Numbered from the stretch's first letter, positions 1-10,599 are shown. The stretch: DNA of 64,000 nt from Enchytraeus crypticus (GCA_905160935.1 CAJHZI010000743.1:90001-154000); one strand, 5' to 3'. Notes: generated from the letters alone by a model not told the origin. Numbers and translations: made by a program.

Positions 1-161
1 AATTTATAAAAATAAATTCATAAAATTAATGTTATAGAATATAGAAGCTTTATTAAAAAGTTAGCAATAGGTAAGTATTCGACAGGTAAGTATTCCATGC
101 ATTAAGACATATCCGACAGAGATGGGAATTTTATGAATTTCCAGAGTTCAGTTCACTGAAA

Positions 162-330
162 ATGAAAGTTCGGTTCGGTTCGGGTTCGCTTATCTTTCCA
201 AAATTTGGAAGTTCGGTTCCGTTCAGCTTACTTCAAATCAGGGTTCGAGTCCGGTTCGGGTTCGGCTTTTTTCTATCTTTCAAGAGTTCGGTTCGGGTTC
301 GAATTAGTTCGGTTTGGTTATGGTTAATAC
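162..330. repeat. left subterminal GTTCGG array of the hAT-like element
   Basis: Runs of GTTCGGTTCGGGTTCGG separated by unique spacers lie just inside the left terminus. Subterminal hexamer arrays of this kind are transposase-binding zones in hAT elements. The repeats make spurious Arg/Phe/Gly-rich open frames that are not genes. Confidence 0.7.
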
Positions 331-504
331 TGCAATTGTTTAACAATAATTTGATAACAAAACGCAATTTAAAATAAAAATAGTAAATAAGGATGATTTA
401 GTAAACACATGTGTACTTCAAAGAAGATTTATGAGAATTGTGTAATAATATAATTGTATAATATTGTATCAAGTTAACCTGAAATAAACTTCATATTTAC
501 CTTA

Positions 505-590
505 GGAGATTCAATTTTTGCTCGTCAGCTTGTCATGGGTTGATAGTGCTCGATGCTGTCGTGGAGATAGTAGCACTGTAATTGTTGTTG
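505..590 (+). repeat. R5 dispersed repeat, fragment
   Basis: A stretch TTTTTGCTCGTCAGCTTG followed by a TAGTGCTCGATG segment and TAGCACTGTAATTG matches the R5 copies at 2510-2650, 3465-3765, 29525-29690 and 54570-54740. It is the distal part of the unit, inside the hAT-like element. Confidence 0.6.
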
Positions 591-1767
591 GAATAGTCGT
601 TAAAACTAGGGCCAGGATTTATATGCACCTCAAACACCCAATATATGCATGATAAAGCACGTAAAATATGCGCAAAAAATTATTAAAAATGCGACAAAAG
701 CACTGTAAATAGCCTGTGCACTTAAAATTTGTTCAAATATGCAGAATTGGCGCGTACAATATGCAAATAAAGCTTGCGATATGCAACATAAATCGTTTTG
801 TATACAATAGCAAAACAATTCATTGTAATTTTCAATTCCTGCATTCATCAATGATCAATTATCATTCATCAGTGAGGAGCGATGAGTACACGTACATTAT
901 ACATACATAGTGCACACTGAATAACATATACTTTAAACACTTATTGCGCATATTTTACACTCTCCAGCAAGTTTACGTGTTTGTGTGCATACTTCACACT
1001 TCGAAGCGCATTTTGCACACTGCACACTTCCCATGCTTTACATCAATTTTTTGTGCTCTAAGCACCTATTTAATTCAGACTGTGAATAGTATATTTATAA
1101 AGCCAAATTTAAATATTCTTTTCTAAAGATTTTAATTTGTAGATTAATGTTCAATTAGACAATAAATACAGTGAATAAATTTAAAAATACTAACCTATTC
1201 CACACTTGCAAGTAAAAGTACTAGGCTTCATGCAGTGGTATGTAACTAATATTCCATATTCCTCATTTCCACTAATGTGTTACAAATTCAAGCGGCAAAG
1301 ACAGTCTGATTTTGTTGCTATTTATGGCACACAAGTAACTGTAAGGATGATTGAATAGCGAAATCACATATCAACCTTACACTTAAGTTGTTTGCCTCTA
1401 TTTGAACATATAAGTAATTTAAAGACTCGAGGAAATTCTATTTTACAAATCACATGTCAAAATCTTAACATTTTCCATGCCTAATATTGTTATTTTTTAC
1501 AGAGGTGTAAGAATATATTGGTATATATTAGGGTTATGGTCGTCAAGGAAAAAGGTCGGTGAGGTTGAACTAGGATTAGGGCTAGGAAGGTCTGCGATGG
1601 GTGGATTTCTAGTTAAGATTAAAATAGGGTCAGGTTGAAAAGGATTGTTTATATTATATCAACAGCTGTTTTGATGTTTATTTTTATTTCCTGTAGCTTT
1701 TTCTTGTTTTAACTTATAGAAATATAATGTACTTACACTGGTTCAGGAAGTTGAGAGACTTGAAACG

Positions 1768-2364
1768 AAAGATCTTTTAAATAGGTAGATATGGCATGAC
1801 TGTTGTTTCAGCTATACCAGTTTTGTAACAAGAGCGACTTGATTTCCAGCATTCTCCACTTAATCGAAAGGGTAAACAAGGACCCTTTGACATATGTGCA
1901 TTTAATAGTAATTTCTGTATTTTCAGATTTATTTCTTGACATTCGGTCTCCAAACGGTTTTAAGATGATGTATTGTTGCGCATTTTGGTATACAAATTCC
2001 AGAAATCCGGAAACTAAAGAACGGGGGAATATCCTTTAAGATATTTGAAATAGAATTTGCTTGCATTTTGCATTATAAAAATATACATCCAATTAATAGG
2101 AATTCGTTTCAAATAATTTTTTGTCATAACCATATGTTGGTTAGATGTGACGATAAATGTGCTCCTAAAGTGTTTCATTATCGTTCAAAAGATTTTAAAA
2201 TGTTCTAAAACTACATTATTTCCAACCTTTAAATAACGATCAGCTGATATTATTTACCTCCGGCTACCAAAATTAGTTGTTGGCATCTGTTCAATTCTTG
2301 AACTCAGTGTTTACAATGATTGAGATTGCCTTTGACACTTCTATAGTTTTTCTTTATTCTATGC
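1768..2364. repeat. left arm of about 600-bp inverted repeat
   Basis: This arm is the imperfect reverse complement of 2762-3358, from AAAGATCTTT at its outer end to TTATTCTATG at its inner end; the spacer of about 400 bp holds an R5 copy. On the plus strand it carries an open frame (1803-2039) with MMYCCAF, a few residues, then NSRNPETKERG. That resembles the first cysteines of a THAP zinc finger (C2CH), but the later Cys-His pair is not convincing and the frame is broken. Confidence 0.75.
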
Positions 2365-2509
2365 TTGAAACACCAGCTTAGTCGTAAATTTCTTACCTTG
2401 TAATATAAAAATTGCAAAGGAAAAACATACAAACCTTGATAAGTTTAATCAAGGAAGTAAAAAATTCTTTGTACTTTTAATTTTTTCTTTTAATTTAATT
2501 TTTGTAAAA

Positions 2510-2650
2510 AAGTCTTTGGACTGATTATCTGGATTTTGGAATTTGCACCGTTTTGGACCTTCTTTTTGCTCGCCGGCTTGATTTTGTCTCAATAGCGCTC
2601 GATGTTGTCATTGATAACAGTAGCACTCTAATTGTGGTTATTATTATTAA
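2510..2650 (+). repeat. R5 dispersed repeat with ATT tail
   Basis: A near-complete unit: TGGATTTTGGAATTTGCACC, TTTGGACCTTC, TTGCTCGCCGGCTTGATTTT, CGCTCGATGTTGTCATTGAT, TAGCACTCTAATTG, ending in ATTATTATTA. It sits in the spacer of the inverted repeat. The short trinucleotide tail suggests a retroposed SINE or LINE end. Confidence 0.65.
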
Positions 2651-2761
2651 AAGTTGATCTACTTATTACAGGCTTACCAATACAAATACGGCACAGAACA
2701 TCCCCACGTAGAAGTATCTTTGGAAATATCGATCATATGCGAGCTAGAAAATTGAGTAGTA

Positions 2762-3358
2762 CCATAGAATAAAGAAAAACCGTAGAAGTGTCAAAGACAA
2801 TCTCAACCATTGGAAACATTGAGTTCAAGAATTGCAGTGATGCCAACAACTAATTGTGTTAGCCAGAGGTAAACAATATCAGCTAATCGTTATTTAAAAG
2901 CACAAAATTATGAAGTTTTTGAACACTTGCAAAGCTTATGAACGATGATGAAACACTTTAGTTGCACATTTATCGTCACATCTATCCAATATACCGTCAT
3001 GACAAACAATTATTTGAAACAACTTCCTATTAATTGGATGTAAATTTTTATAATACAAAATGCAAACAAATTTTATTTCAAATCTCTTAAAGGATATTCC
3101 CCGTTCTTTAGTTTTTGGGTTTCTGGAATTTTTATACCCAAACGCGCAGCAATACATCACCTTAAAACCGTTTAGAGGCCGAATATCATGAAATAAATCT
3201 GAAATTACAGAAATTACTATTAAATACACATGACAAAGGGGCTTTGTTTACCCTCACGATTAAATGGAGCATGCTTGAAATCAAGTCGCTCTTGTTACAA
3301 AACTGGTATCGCTAAAACAACAGTCATGCCATATCTACTAATTTCAAAGATCTTTGAG
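2762..3358. repeat. right arm of about 600-bp inverted repeat
   Basis: Reverse complement of 1768-2364 with scattered mismatches. On the minus strand (2936-3229) it encodes the matching frame with VMYCCAFGYKNSRNPKTKERG at its centre, slightly better preserved than the left arm. The shared THAP-like start suggests the arms derive from a captured or transposon-borne THAP exon; no complete domain is present. Confidence 0.75.
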
Positions 3359-3464
3359 TAGTACACATAAACAAATATTACACAAATAAATAGTGAGCCA
3401 GGAAAAAATACTAAACTAGTTGGAATATTTATTGCTAGACAAAATTCTATGGCTTATCTTTAGT

Positions 3465-3765
3465 CTGACCGACTTTTTGGATTTTGAAATTTGCTCCATT
3501 TTTGGACCATACTTTTGCTCACCGGCCTGAATTTTCTCAATATCTTATCTTTTTCAATAGCTTATTTATATTTTTGGACTGATTTTCTGGATTTTGGAAT
3601 TTGCACCGTTTTTGGACCTTCTTCTTGCTTGAAGGTTTGACTTTGTCTCAATAGTGATCTATGTTGTTATTGATAGCTGTAGCAGTCTAATTGTTTTGTG
3701 TTAGTAGTGCTCGATATTATCATGGACGACAGTAGCACTGCAATTGTTGTTTTTGTTATTTTTAT
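3465..3765 (+). repeat. three R5 fragments in tandem
   Basis: Partial R5 units at about 3465-3545, 3565-3690 and 3700-3765 follow one another in the same orientation, each with the GGATTTTG-AATTTGC, TTTTTGGACC or GCTCGAT landmarks. The last runs into a minor open frame that is not a gene. Confidence 0.6.
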
Positions 3766-5244
3766 AAATTATCTTTCGGGGTGCATTTTCGGTTTGCTTT
3801 TAGATGGTTTAGTTTGTGTTTTCACTGTATTTCCGGTTCTATATGTTTATATTTTAAGAATTAACCGATTCGACGTTGAGTGACGAAATTTTGTATGTGT
3901 GGTCTTAACAGTAGAATTTTCTGAGTCTTTCATTCATACGGATGTCCAAATGAAAGTCAACATTTTGATTGAAGGGTTGATACGTGATTTTGATATTGTA
4001 TCTTCCTTACAATCATATATGTTCGCCATAAATTGTAACAAAACGAAACTGGCTTTGGTACTTGAATTTGCATTAGGCATACATTTGTGAAATATTAAGT
4101 TGCAAACTACTGTATGAGGCTTACTGCTCATAGTTGCATCTATGAAACAGGTTGTATATACTTTAAATTTTATTTACTATTGTATTGACTAATTGAAAAT
4201 GAGAGTTCAATTTAATTATATAAATAGATTATTTAAATTAACACTTTCTTAAAATACGCTTCATAGTATGAACTATGTGCAGTGAGCACAAAATTGTAAA
4301 GTAAAATTTATGATATATGTAGTATGTAAAATTGGCTGTGAAATGTGAAGTACTGAAAATAAACACATTTTGCCTGCTTCAGAGTGAGGAATAATTTGTT
4401 ACCAATAATTGAGTGCTTAAATTATGCTCTTAAGTGTGTAGTGTTCAAAAAAGCGCGTAAAATGCATTTTTAAGTGTGCAATATGCGCCATAAGCACGTA
4501 AAATATGCTCTTAAGTGTGGAATATGCGAAGTAAGCTCATAAAATATACATTTATCTAAATTATACAATATAATTATGCCCCATATATGCAAAATAAAAC
4601 TTTGCTAAACATTGGGAAATTGCATTGGAGATGGTCATTTACAAAAAATTTAATTTAACTAAAAGTACGCCTTGCATATATATCCTTGCCGTAGTTATAA
4701 CCCTATACTAGTATTGCAAAAGCATTTGTTTTTGTAGAATATTTGCCAAATATCAAGATTAAATAAGCCAAACACTATTTAACTGTAGGCAATTGACATG
4801 ATTGTTGTTCTAAAATCAACATTCACTGCTTTAATTGAATAAAAATTTAATAAATAATACAACTTATTGTTAACTTAACGAAATTTAGTTAATTATTTTT
4901 GTGTGTATGAGAAGTTGTTAGAACTGTGTATAGAAAACTTGCTTTTAATGATACTTTTGTAATCAGAAATTTAATCCTACCGGTATAGATATCTGAAGTA
5001 TCTTCGCTTTTGTTATCTGTAAGTTTTTAAATTGAATTCTAAACGAGCCCTATAGAATATATAATGTTATACTGTTAGATACTGTACGACATGTGCACGT
5101 AGAATTAATATATGCAGTTGTATTGTCTCTAGTTTCTCTTTTTAACATCAAACACTTTCCTTTATATTCTATTGCAGGCTGTGCAAAAACAGCTGAGATG
5201 AAAATAACTATGAGGTTCGTTTCTATTTCACTAAGTCTGGCGAA

Positions 5245-5398
5245 GAAGAGTTCGGTTCGGCTTGGCCAAAATCAGGGTTCGGTTCGGGTTCGGCCAGTAT
5301 CAGGGTTCGGTTCGGGTTCGGCCAGTGTCAGGGTTCGGGTTCTTTTCGGTTCGACCCAAATTCCAGATTTCAGGGTTCGGTTCGGGTTCGGTTCGATT
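5245..5398. repeat. right subterminal GTTCGG array of the hAT-like element
   Basis: Repeated units of about 33 bp built on CAGGGTTCGGTTCGGGTTCGG without the last base, spaced by GCCAGTATCAG-type spacers, run up to the right terminus. They read in the same direction as the left array, although the termini themselves are inverted. Confidence 0.7.
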
Positions 5399-5416
5399 CC
5401 CATCTCTAATATCCGA

Positions 5417-6399
5417 AGCGTAACGATGGGTTGCTATCCTGAATGATAATCTACTCAACCAGTTAACAGCCTTCAGTTTATTAAAAATAACGGCTACGTT
5501 ACTCTCCACTGCTCTTTATTAAATTATGGCGGTATTCACTGGCGAGATAATCCGCGGTTTAATCCTCCACAGCGGCGTAAACTATGAATTAAAAACTACG
5601 GATTAAAAACTATTATGGATTAAAAACTATTATTGATTAAAAACTATGGATTAAAACTATAGATTAAAAACTATGAATTCAAGGACCCTTATGGGATAAC
5701 TTCAACATGAAATATTAGAATTTAACATTAACCTTAGGAAAACAATAGGCTACAATAACTACTTCTGCGATTTAAAAAAAGCTAAAAAGCTAAGGTTAAC
5801 GTCAGTTTCCTCACTCGATGTCAGTGACGGGCGAGCCCAGGATTTGAACCCGCATCTACTGATCCGCGGTCGAGTATCTTACCGACTTCACCATTGGCTC
5901 CAGCCAATTTAAATTAAGGAGGACTCCTTCAAATTATTTCTCTCAGCTCTAGGCCTACATTTAAAAGCATAATTAACCAGACTATAATGCGTAGCCATAA
6001 AATGGATTATAAAATTAGCTAAAAGAAAATTCTGAAATAGAATTGACAATTACCGCCTTGTGAATCTACTGCAAAGATAAAGAAAGAACTGAGCACTGGC
6101 AAGATCCAATGTACAAACATCCTTAGGTGTTTCGGTGGATCATCAGTCCTCTAAGATTATGGATATATTTCAAATTTTGCAGTTCATTTCATCAGCCGTA
6201 TCTTCTCTGCGGAATATGACCGAAAACGTGAAATCGTTTGCACTATATCAACATGTAACGACTGCTCCCGAGGCTTAAAATTTCAAGCTTAAAGTTCAAT
6301 TTATTTGAAAAGTATTCTTTGTCACAATAATATTACCAGTTTTAATATCTCTATAATTAATTAGGGTCTACATGTACTTATAGCCTATTACTTATAGTA
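5417..6399. other. intergenic stretch with a short tandem repeat and one SINE
   Basis: From 5576 to 5682 a 14-bp unit GGATTAAAAACTAT repeats about seven times imperfectly. An S2 SINE lies at 5775-5910 and is listed separately. I see no gene in the remainder. Confidence 0.6.
5775..5910 (-). mobile_element. S2 tRNA-derived SINE
   Basis: On the minus strand it reads GGCTGGAGCCAATGGTGAAG, then AAGATACTCGACCGCGGATC, a good Pol III B box (GGGTTCAAATCC), GGGCTCGCCCGTCACTGACA, and the tail GAAACTGACGTTAACCTTAG. It matches S2 copies at 7140-7300 and 18200-18355. Confidence 0.8.
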
Positions 6400-6655
6400 T
6401 TAATGTCTTACTAGCATAGTGGTATCGTCATGAAGTTTTAAATGACAGATCCTGAGGTGAATTGAGCTCTCGTGTGTTCGAATCCCAGCCGCGCTGATCT
6501 GAGAGTAAAATATCGGACATTCACTGGGCTGGTTATACGGAATGAGGTCTAAATTGCCTAACGGTTTAAACATGTGGCATTAAAAGTGATAGATCTCAAC
6601 ATAGTTGATCATTTCACTATAATGAGTGTTTTACTTTTACTTGACTTTTATTAAT
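6400..6655 (+). mobile_element. S3 tRNA-derived SINE, full length
   Basis: The head has a near-consensus A box (TAGCATAGTGGT) and a B box GTTCGAATCCC. The body carries CTGAGAGTAAAATATCGGAC, TTGCCTAACGGTTTAAAC and GTTGATCATTTCACTATAAT, and the tail is TTTTACTTTTACTT. Another full copy is at 54310-54565 (minus) and a headless one at 42055-42215. Confidence 0.8.
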
Positions 6656-6974
6656 TATAGTTTAATACTCTGCTAGATCATATAACTCCTATGCAATCGT
6701 TGTACATTATGCAGTGTCAGGAATACTGACTGTATAATGAAAACACTTGTAGGTCGAGAACAGGATGTGAAAGAAGATAATACAAGAAGATTAATCTATG
6801 ATATCACAACTTCTGTTTTATTTCATCGCCTGATTAAATTATCCTATCCACAATATATCTAGAAAGCATAACAAAATTATAGTCCTCTAATAATTGAAAA
6901 TAACCATCACTGCATAGTTGTAAACTGTTTTACTTTGTTACTTATACATGCACATGCCAACTTTCAATTGATGC

Positions 6975-7045
6975 AAATTCACTATTACGAGCTGGTATAA
7001 TGACTAAATGTACACAGATTTTATCAATAAATATAATTTGTCAAA
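6975..7045 (+). repeat. single-copy relative of the 10.6-kb minisatellite and its flank
   Basis: The segment CACTATTACGAGCTGGTATA followed by AATGACTAAATGTA and TTTTATCAATAAATA matches the end of the minisatellite plus its right flank at 11095-11450. It holds only one copy of the 18-bp unit, so it shows the pre-expansion state. Confidence 0.55.
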
Positions 7046-7139
7046 AATCATATTTCATATTAAAAAATTAAATAACAAATCAACATAATTTAAAGACTTA
7101 AATTTAAAGACATAAGATAAATAAAGACGTATTAATTGA

Positions 7140-7300
7140 TTAATCAACCCATTGGCTGGAGCCACTGGCAATATGGGTAAGGTACTCGACCGCGAATCGG
7201 TATGTGCGGGGTTCAAGTCCTGGGCTCGCCCGTCACTGACATCGCTTTCGAGTGAGGAAACTGACGCAACATTATCTTTTTTAACTTTTACCAAGTGAAT
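7140..7300 (+). mobile_element. S2 tRNA-derived SINE
   Basis: It runs CCCATTGGCTGGAGCCACTG, GGTAAGGTACTCGACCGCG, B box GGGGTTCAAGTCC, GGGCTCGCCCGTCACTGACA, then TCGAGTGAGGAAACTGACGC and a T-rich tail. The A-box region has decayed. Confidence 0.8.
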
Positions 7301-7890
7301 TATATTTATTAAGTGATAATTTAATACCACTAATTTAATTTTTTAAAGATCAATATCACTTATTAATAAATAAAACATTTGTAAAAATAAATGATAACTT
7401 AGTATTCATTAAGAGTTATTATAAAATTTGAAGTGAGCTAATCCATTAAAATAAAATTACGTAATATAGAGCCAACAATATTTAGGCATTGTAAATTTAT
7501 ATTTAATTAGCAACAACCTTAACTTATTTAAGATTAAACTAAAAAATGTTTTTATTAAAATGTCGTAATATCATTATAGTCAAATAGCAACTCAATTTCT
7601 AGTTAGGCGCATTGAAACTTTGAGACAAGTATGTAACGCTTTAGTTTAGACTTGTCGATAACAATGGCTTTCTATAAACGTTAGTAAAGAAATAAACAAT
7701 AATAAACAATTCTATGACGTCATGAGAACCTGATTGAGTTATTGTTATTCTACACTTTTTGGATATAATTTCATATAGTCTCCAAAATATCACTCCCGTT
7801 TATCAAGAACGTCAGCTAGAAATTGAAAAGTTTTATCGTCGTTATGAAGGAGAGAAATAGAAAACTTTGAAGAATTACATCACAAAACAT
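7301..7890. other. AT-rich intergenic DNA, nothing recognised
   Basis: No repeat with copies elsewhere in the window and no coding signal. Confidence 0.5.
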
Positions 7891-7899
7891 AATAATGTT

Positions 7900-8535
7900 G
7901 CTTTTATCACGCGCTGCCGGCCGTTGACGAGCAACGGAGGCCGCCGCTAATCTGGGGGAGAGCGGTGCTTCCCCTATGTAACAGTCTGGGAGTGCCGACA
8001 TCTCGAGGTTACAACTGGCGGTACTCGCCGTAATGACCGAGCGCCTAGTATCAATAGCCTGGCGGCCGTCGGTAGTCGCCAGGAGGTTGGCGGTTGGCGG
8101 TCAGTTGGCGGTTGTCGCCATGATTTCAGGGCGCCTATCATCAACAGCCCGGCGGTAGTCGGCTGTCGCTAGGCGGTTGGCGGATGGCAGTAGTCCGTCG
8201 AGAGGTTCTCCCAGTACGGACTCCGCGCGATCGAGGCTGCTCGACCCCGTCGGAAAATTAGGCTCTTGCCTACCGTCGCATATTACTACATTACGTGGAA
8301 TTAATGTTTGTGTTAACGGGACTGCTAATTCAACTTGGCGAAAGTCGCCAGCACTACCCGGCGATTCTCTGGCGGAGAGGTTAGCCACCGATAAGAGAGG
8401 TTCAGACTCTCTTATTCCTGTGTGCCCTTGTTTGCCTAAGTAAGTACCGTTGTTAACTTTGGGCTGTTCGTTGTCTGAGGGGTGAACCTCGTATGCCCCG
8501 ACGTCAAGTGTACCGTCTATGCATGGCAGGTCCAT
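7900..8535 (-). other. GC-rich island with unrecognised open frames
   Basis: This is by far the most GC-rich stretch of the window. A minus-strand frame of 144 codons (8535-8101, beginning MDLPCIDGTLDVG) ends in a stop, and a related frame continues at 8001-7900. The coding pattern contains an imperfect tandem duplication of about 100 bp: SANRLATADYRRAVDDRR, then TANLLATTDGRQAIDTRR, rich in GGCGG and CCGCC. I recognise no domain. It could be a CpG-island first exon, a degenerated retroelement gag-like frame, or non-coding GC-rich DNA. No splice partner could be identified. Confidence 0.3.
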
Positions 8536-8888
8536 AGCCTTTATAGATTAGACTTAATATATAAAGTAAGTAAATTGTGTTACTTTAGTAGCGACCATGA
8601 GACAATAATTAAGTACTTACACGAAGTAGGTTTCTGAGATGACAGTGACCGGACACTCTGTAGGATATCGGCTGGTGAACGCGGTTTAGGTTATATCACT
8701 TATTAGATTATGTCAGCCTATTTATCGTACCTTAACTATCAGTATTTATAGACACCAACACGAGTTTTAATAATTATCTCACTTTAATAACTGGCTCTGA
8801 TAATAACTGGCTAAAGATACTTAACAACAAGCAACCGATAGTACTCTTACACCAATAGTCTTTAACGTATCTAACTAACAGTTCCTAC
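8536..8888. other. intergenic, nothing recognised
   Basis: AT-rich sequence upstream (minus sense) of the GC-rich frame; no motif or repeat recognised. Confidence 0.5.
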
Positions 8889-8960
8889 TAATGTCCCTGA
8901 CATCATCCCTGGATGAGGAAACGGACGTTAAACCTTTATTATTATTATTATTATTATTAC
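8889..8960 (+). mobile_element. SINE/LINE 3' core with ATT tail
   Basis: The core reads GTCCCTGACATCATCCCTGG, ATGAGGAAACGGACGTTAAA, CCTTTATTATTATT, with a trinucleotide tail. Near-identical copies lie at 9178-9245 and 45316-45388, and a decayed one at 60194-60252. Confidence 0.7.
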
Positions 8961-9177
8961 TAAACTTCCATCAACCGCCTAACCTAAATAATCGCATATG
9001 TCTCGACTAGGCAGAGACCAGGGAGAGAAGCACTTCTTGACTTAGCTACCAAATCAAAACCGATGAGCAGAGTGAGGGTCCATATACTGTGTGAGCCACA
9101 ATCTGGGTAAGCAGTACATTAGAATGTTCAAACAGTTCAATGTGTAAACAAGGATGATGTCAGGAACGTCATACAAG

Positions 9178-9245
9178 GATGACGTCCCTGACACCATTCT
9201 TGTATGAGGAAACGGACGTTAAACCTTTATTATTATTATTTTTTT
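9178..9245 (+). mobile_element. SINE/LINE 3' core with ATT tail
   Basis: Second copy of the core, beginning GACGTCCCTGACACCATTC and ending in TTATTATTATT. It abuts the 3' end of the oppositely oriented R2-like fragment, so the two share an ATT/TAA run. Confidence 0.7.
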
Positions 9246-9313
9246 ACCCCGGTGCAAAGAACCTGGGGTTTGATAAAAACGATTCAAGCAATACGTGCTG
9301 AATCGCCGCCCGG

Positions 9314-10240
9314 CTACTCGAGGTCATCAATCGGCTTAAAAGAATTGTTGAAGCAGACTGCATTAAATCTTTGCAAAGTCATGGAAAGCCTTTGCCAAAG
9401 AAAAGATGTCTCTCGCTTATCGCCGGTTTGTTCTGCAATAAGTCTGCTTATGCCATTAATAAAGTCAACTCCTTCGGGATTCATCAGGTCCATGGTTTCA
9501 ATGGCCACCGAAACAACTTCATATCCTAAGGACAGATCACGGTATTTATCCAACTTCCTAGAGGCGGCATGAACAGCAGCTCCACCGGCTGTTACTGAAG
9601 TCGTATTCAGGTAGAAGTTTGCCATAGTGTCAATGACCGTGATGTCCCATACGGCACATTTATCGTTGTACCAGGGCACTAAAGTCATGCCATCCGGACG
9701 CTTGCCGTCTGATCTGGACAACCCACTTGGTTCCTTAGAGGAAGGGGTGCCTGCTCTTGAAAGTGCTCTCCATATTAAGTCATTTAAATTGTGATGGCGA
9801 GACATTCTACCTGAGCTTCGTTTGCAGGAGAGGCCGTGGAGACCTAAAGCGTCGACTTCATGACCGCAGGGGCACATGTGAGGCTCGCAAGTTTTCGCCC
9901 CTAAACGGAAACTAACGGCTACTCGAATCGCCTCATTGTCTAAAAGAAGCCCACAAGAAGCAGCAGGGAGAGCGTGAAGCTAGTCGCTGCTTCTTTTGGT
10001 TGATACAGCTTGGAGTCGTGCTCTGTCTACTGCATTGGACTGGGATTTTAACAAACTGTTATAAATCCGTCCATTACAGAACGGTCCCATGATTTCTGGT
10101 TACTGACTGAGGTAGAAGGTGGAGCACTGGAGGTGAGGCTTTTGGACCAAACTGACAACGCAAAGTCAATGGATCTATCGGCAGAAAGGAAGTACTTAAG
10201 AAGGATGGCCTCTTGCAACTGCCTCGTTCCCATCGCTGAT
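9314..10240 (-). pseudogene. C-terminal fragment of an R2-like LINE protein
   Basis: The 9314-9877 frame contains a CCHC zinc knuckle (CPCGHEVDALGLHGLSCKR), then RH-x2-LND, then KRPDG followed about 14 residues later by VWDITVIDT. That is the arrangement of the zinc knuckle and PD-(D/E)XK restriction-like endonuclease at the C-terminus of R2-clade elements. The preceding part, out of frame through 10233, aligns with the connector region of the fuller copy at 30023-32785. The reverse transcriptase domain is missing, so this is a 5'-truncated insertion. The 3' flank has a CCCCAGG...CCGGGG hairpin followed by a TAA-type run. It is inactive. Confidence 0.8.
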
Positions 10241-10341
10241 TATTATTATTATTATTATTATAGTTCCAGTGTAATTTTAAATAGTATACTAGTGTAATTT
10301 TAAACCGGTTTAATTTAACCGGTTTAAAGTGTAATTTTAAA

Positions 10342-10480
10342 CCGGCCGATAGACAGCAGTGGGCTTATTGGCAAATTGTTCGACAGTGGATCAGTAGGTG
10401 CAGGGTTCAATACGGTGTTCTCCCCTATCACTGACATGATATTCGAGCAGGGAACTGACGTCAAACTGCTTTAGCCTTTC
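10342..10480 (+). mobile_element. S2-like SINE, diverged
   Basis: It carries CAGTGGGCTTATTGGCAAAT, GGATCAGTAGGTGCAGGGTT (B-box region), TCACTGACATGATATTCGAG and GGAACTGACGTCAAACTGC. The same subtype occurs at 51985-52130. Confidence 0.6.
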
Positions 10481-10599
10481 ACTGTAGCACTTGAGAGGTT
10501 CTGAGGTGAGATGAACTCTGGTTGGCTCCATTCTCATGTGAATTGGTCAGAAATCAATCAATGGGATGCAAATGTCAGGTAAATTAATTAATTAATTAA

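Larger units (their letters stand above)
600..4710. mobile_element. possible nested element with ATATGC-rich ends
   Basis: Near 606 a segment reads TAGGGCCAGGATTTATATGC; near 4700 the reverse strand reads TATAGGG, then GGCAAGGATATATATGC. Both sides (600-1030 and 4230-4600) are rich in AATATGC, AAATATGC and AAGTGTG motifs, in opposite orientation at the two ends. This suggests a second element with imperfect inverted ends nested in the outer transposon. I could not define a target duplication, so the boundaries are approximate. Confidence 0.3.
117..5408. mobile_element. hAT-like DNA transposon, non-autonomous
   Basis: The element begins CAGAGATGGGAAT at 117 and ends with the near-perfect inverse ATTCCCATCTCTA at 5408. 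It is flanked by a perfect 8-bp direct repeat, ATATCCGA, at 109-116 and 5409-5416. An 8-bp target duplication with short CAG-starting terminal repeats is the hallmark of the hAT superfamily (established knowledge). Inside are GTTCGG-rich arrays next to both ends, a 600-bp inverted repeat, and several copies of a dispersed repeat (R5). I see no hAT transposase: the longest frames are under 120 codons and unlike a DDE/RNase H fold, so it probably depends on transposase made elsewhere. A composite of nested insertions between the same ends is likely. Confidence 0.75.

Noticed and set aside
162..377. GTTCGG runs as telomere-like repeat
   Set aside because: They lie just inside the termini of a transposon with a perfect target duplication and recur at its other end; the spacing is irregular.
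5093..5446. 117-codon frame with Arg/Val/Gly repeats
   Set aside because: Runs through the right subterminal GTTCGG array and past the transposon end; no homologue.
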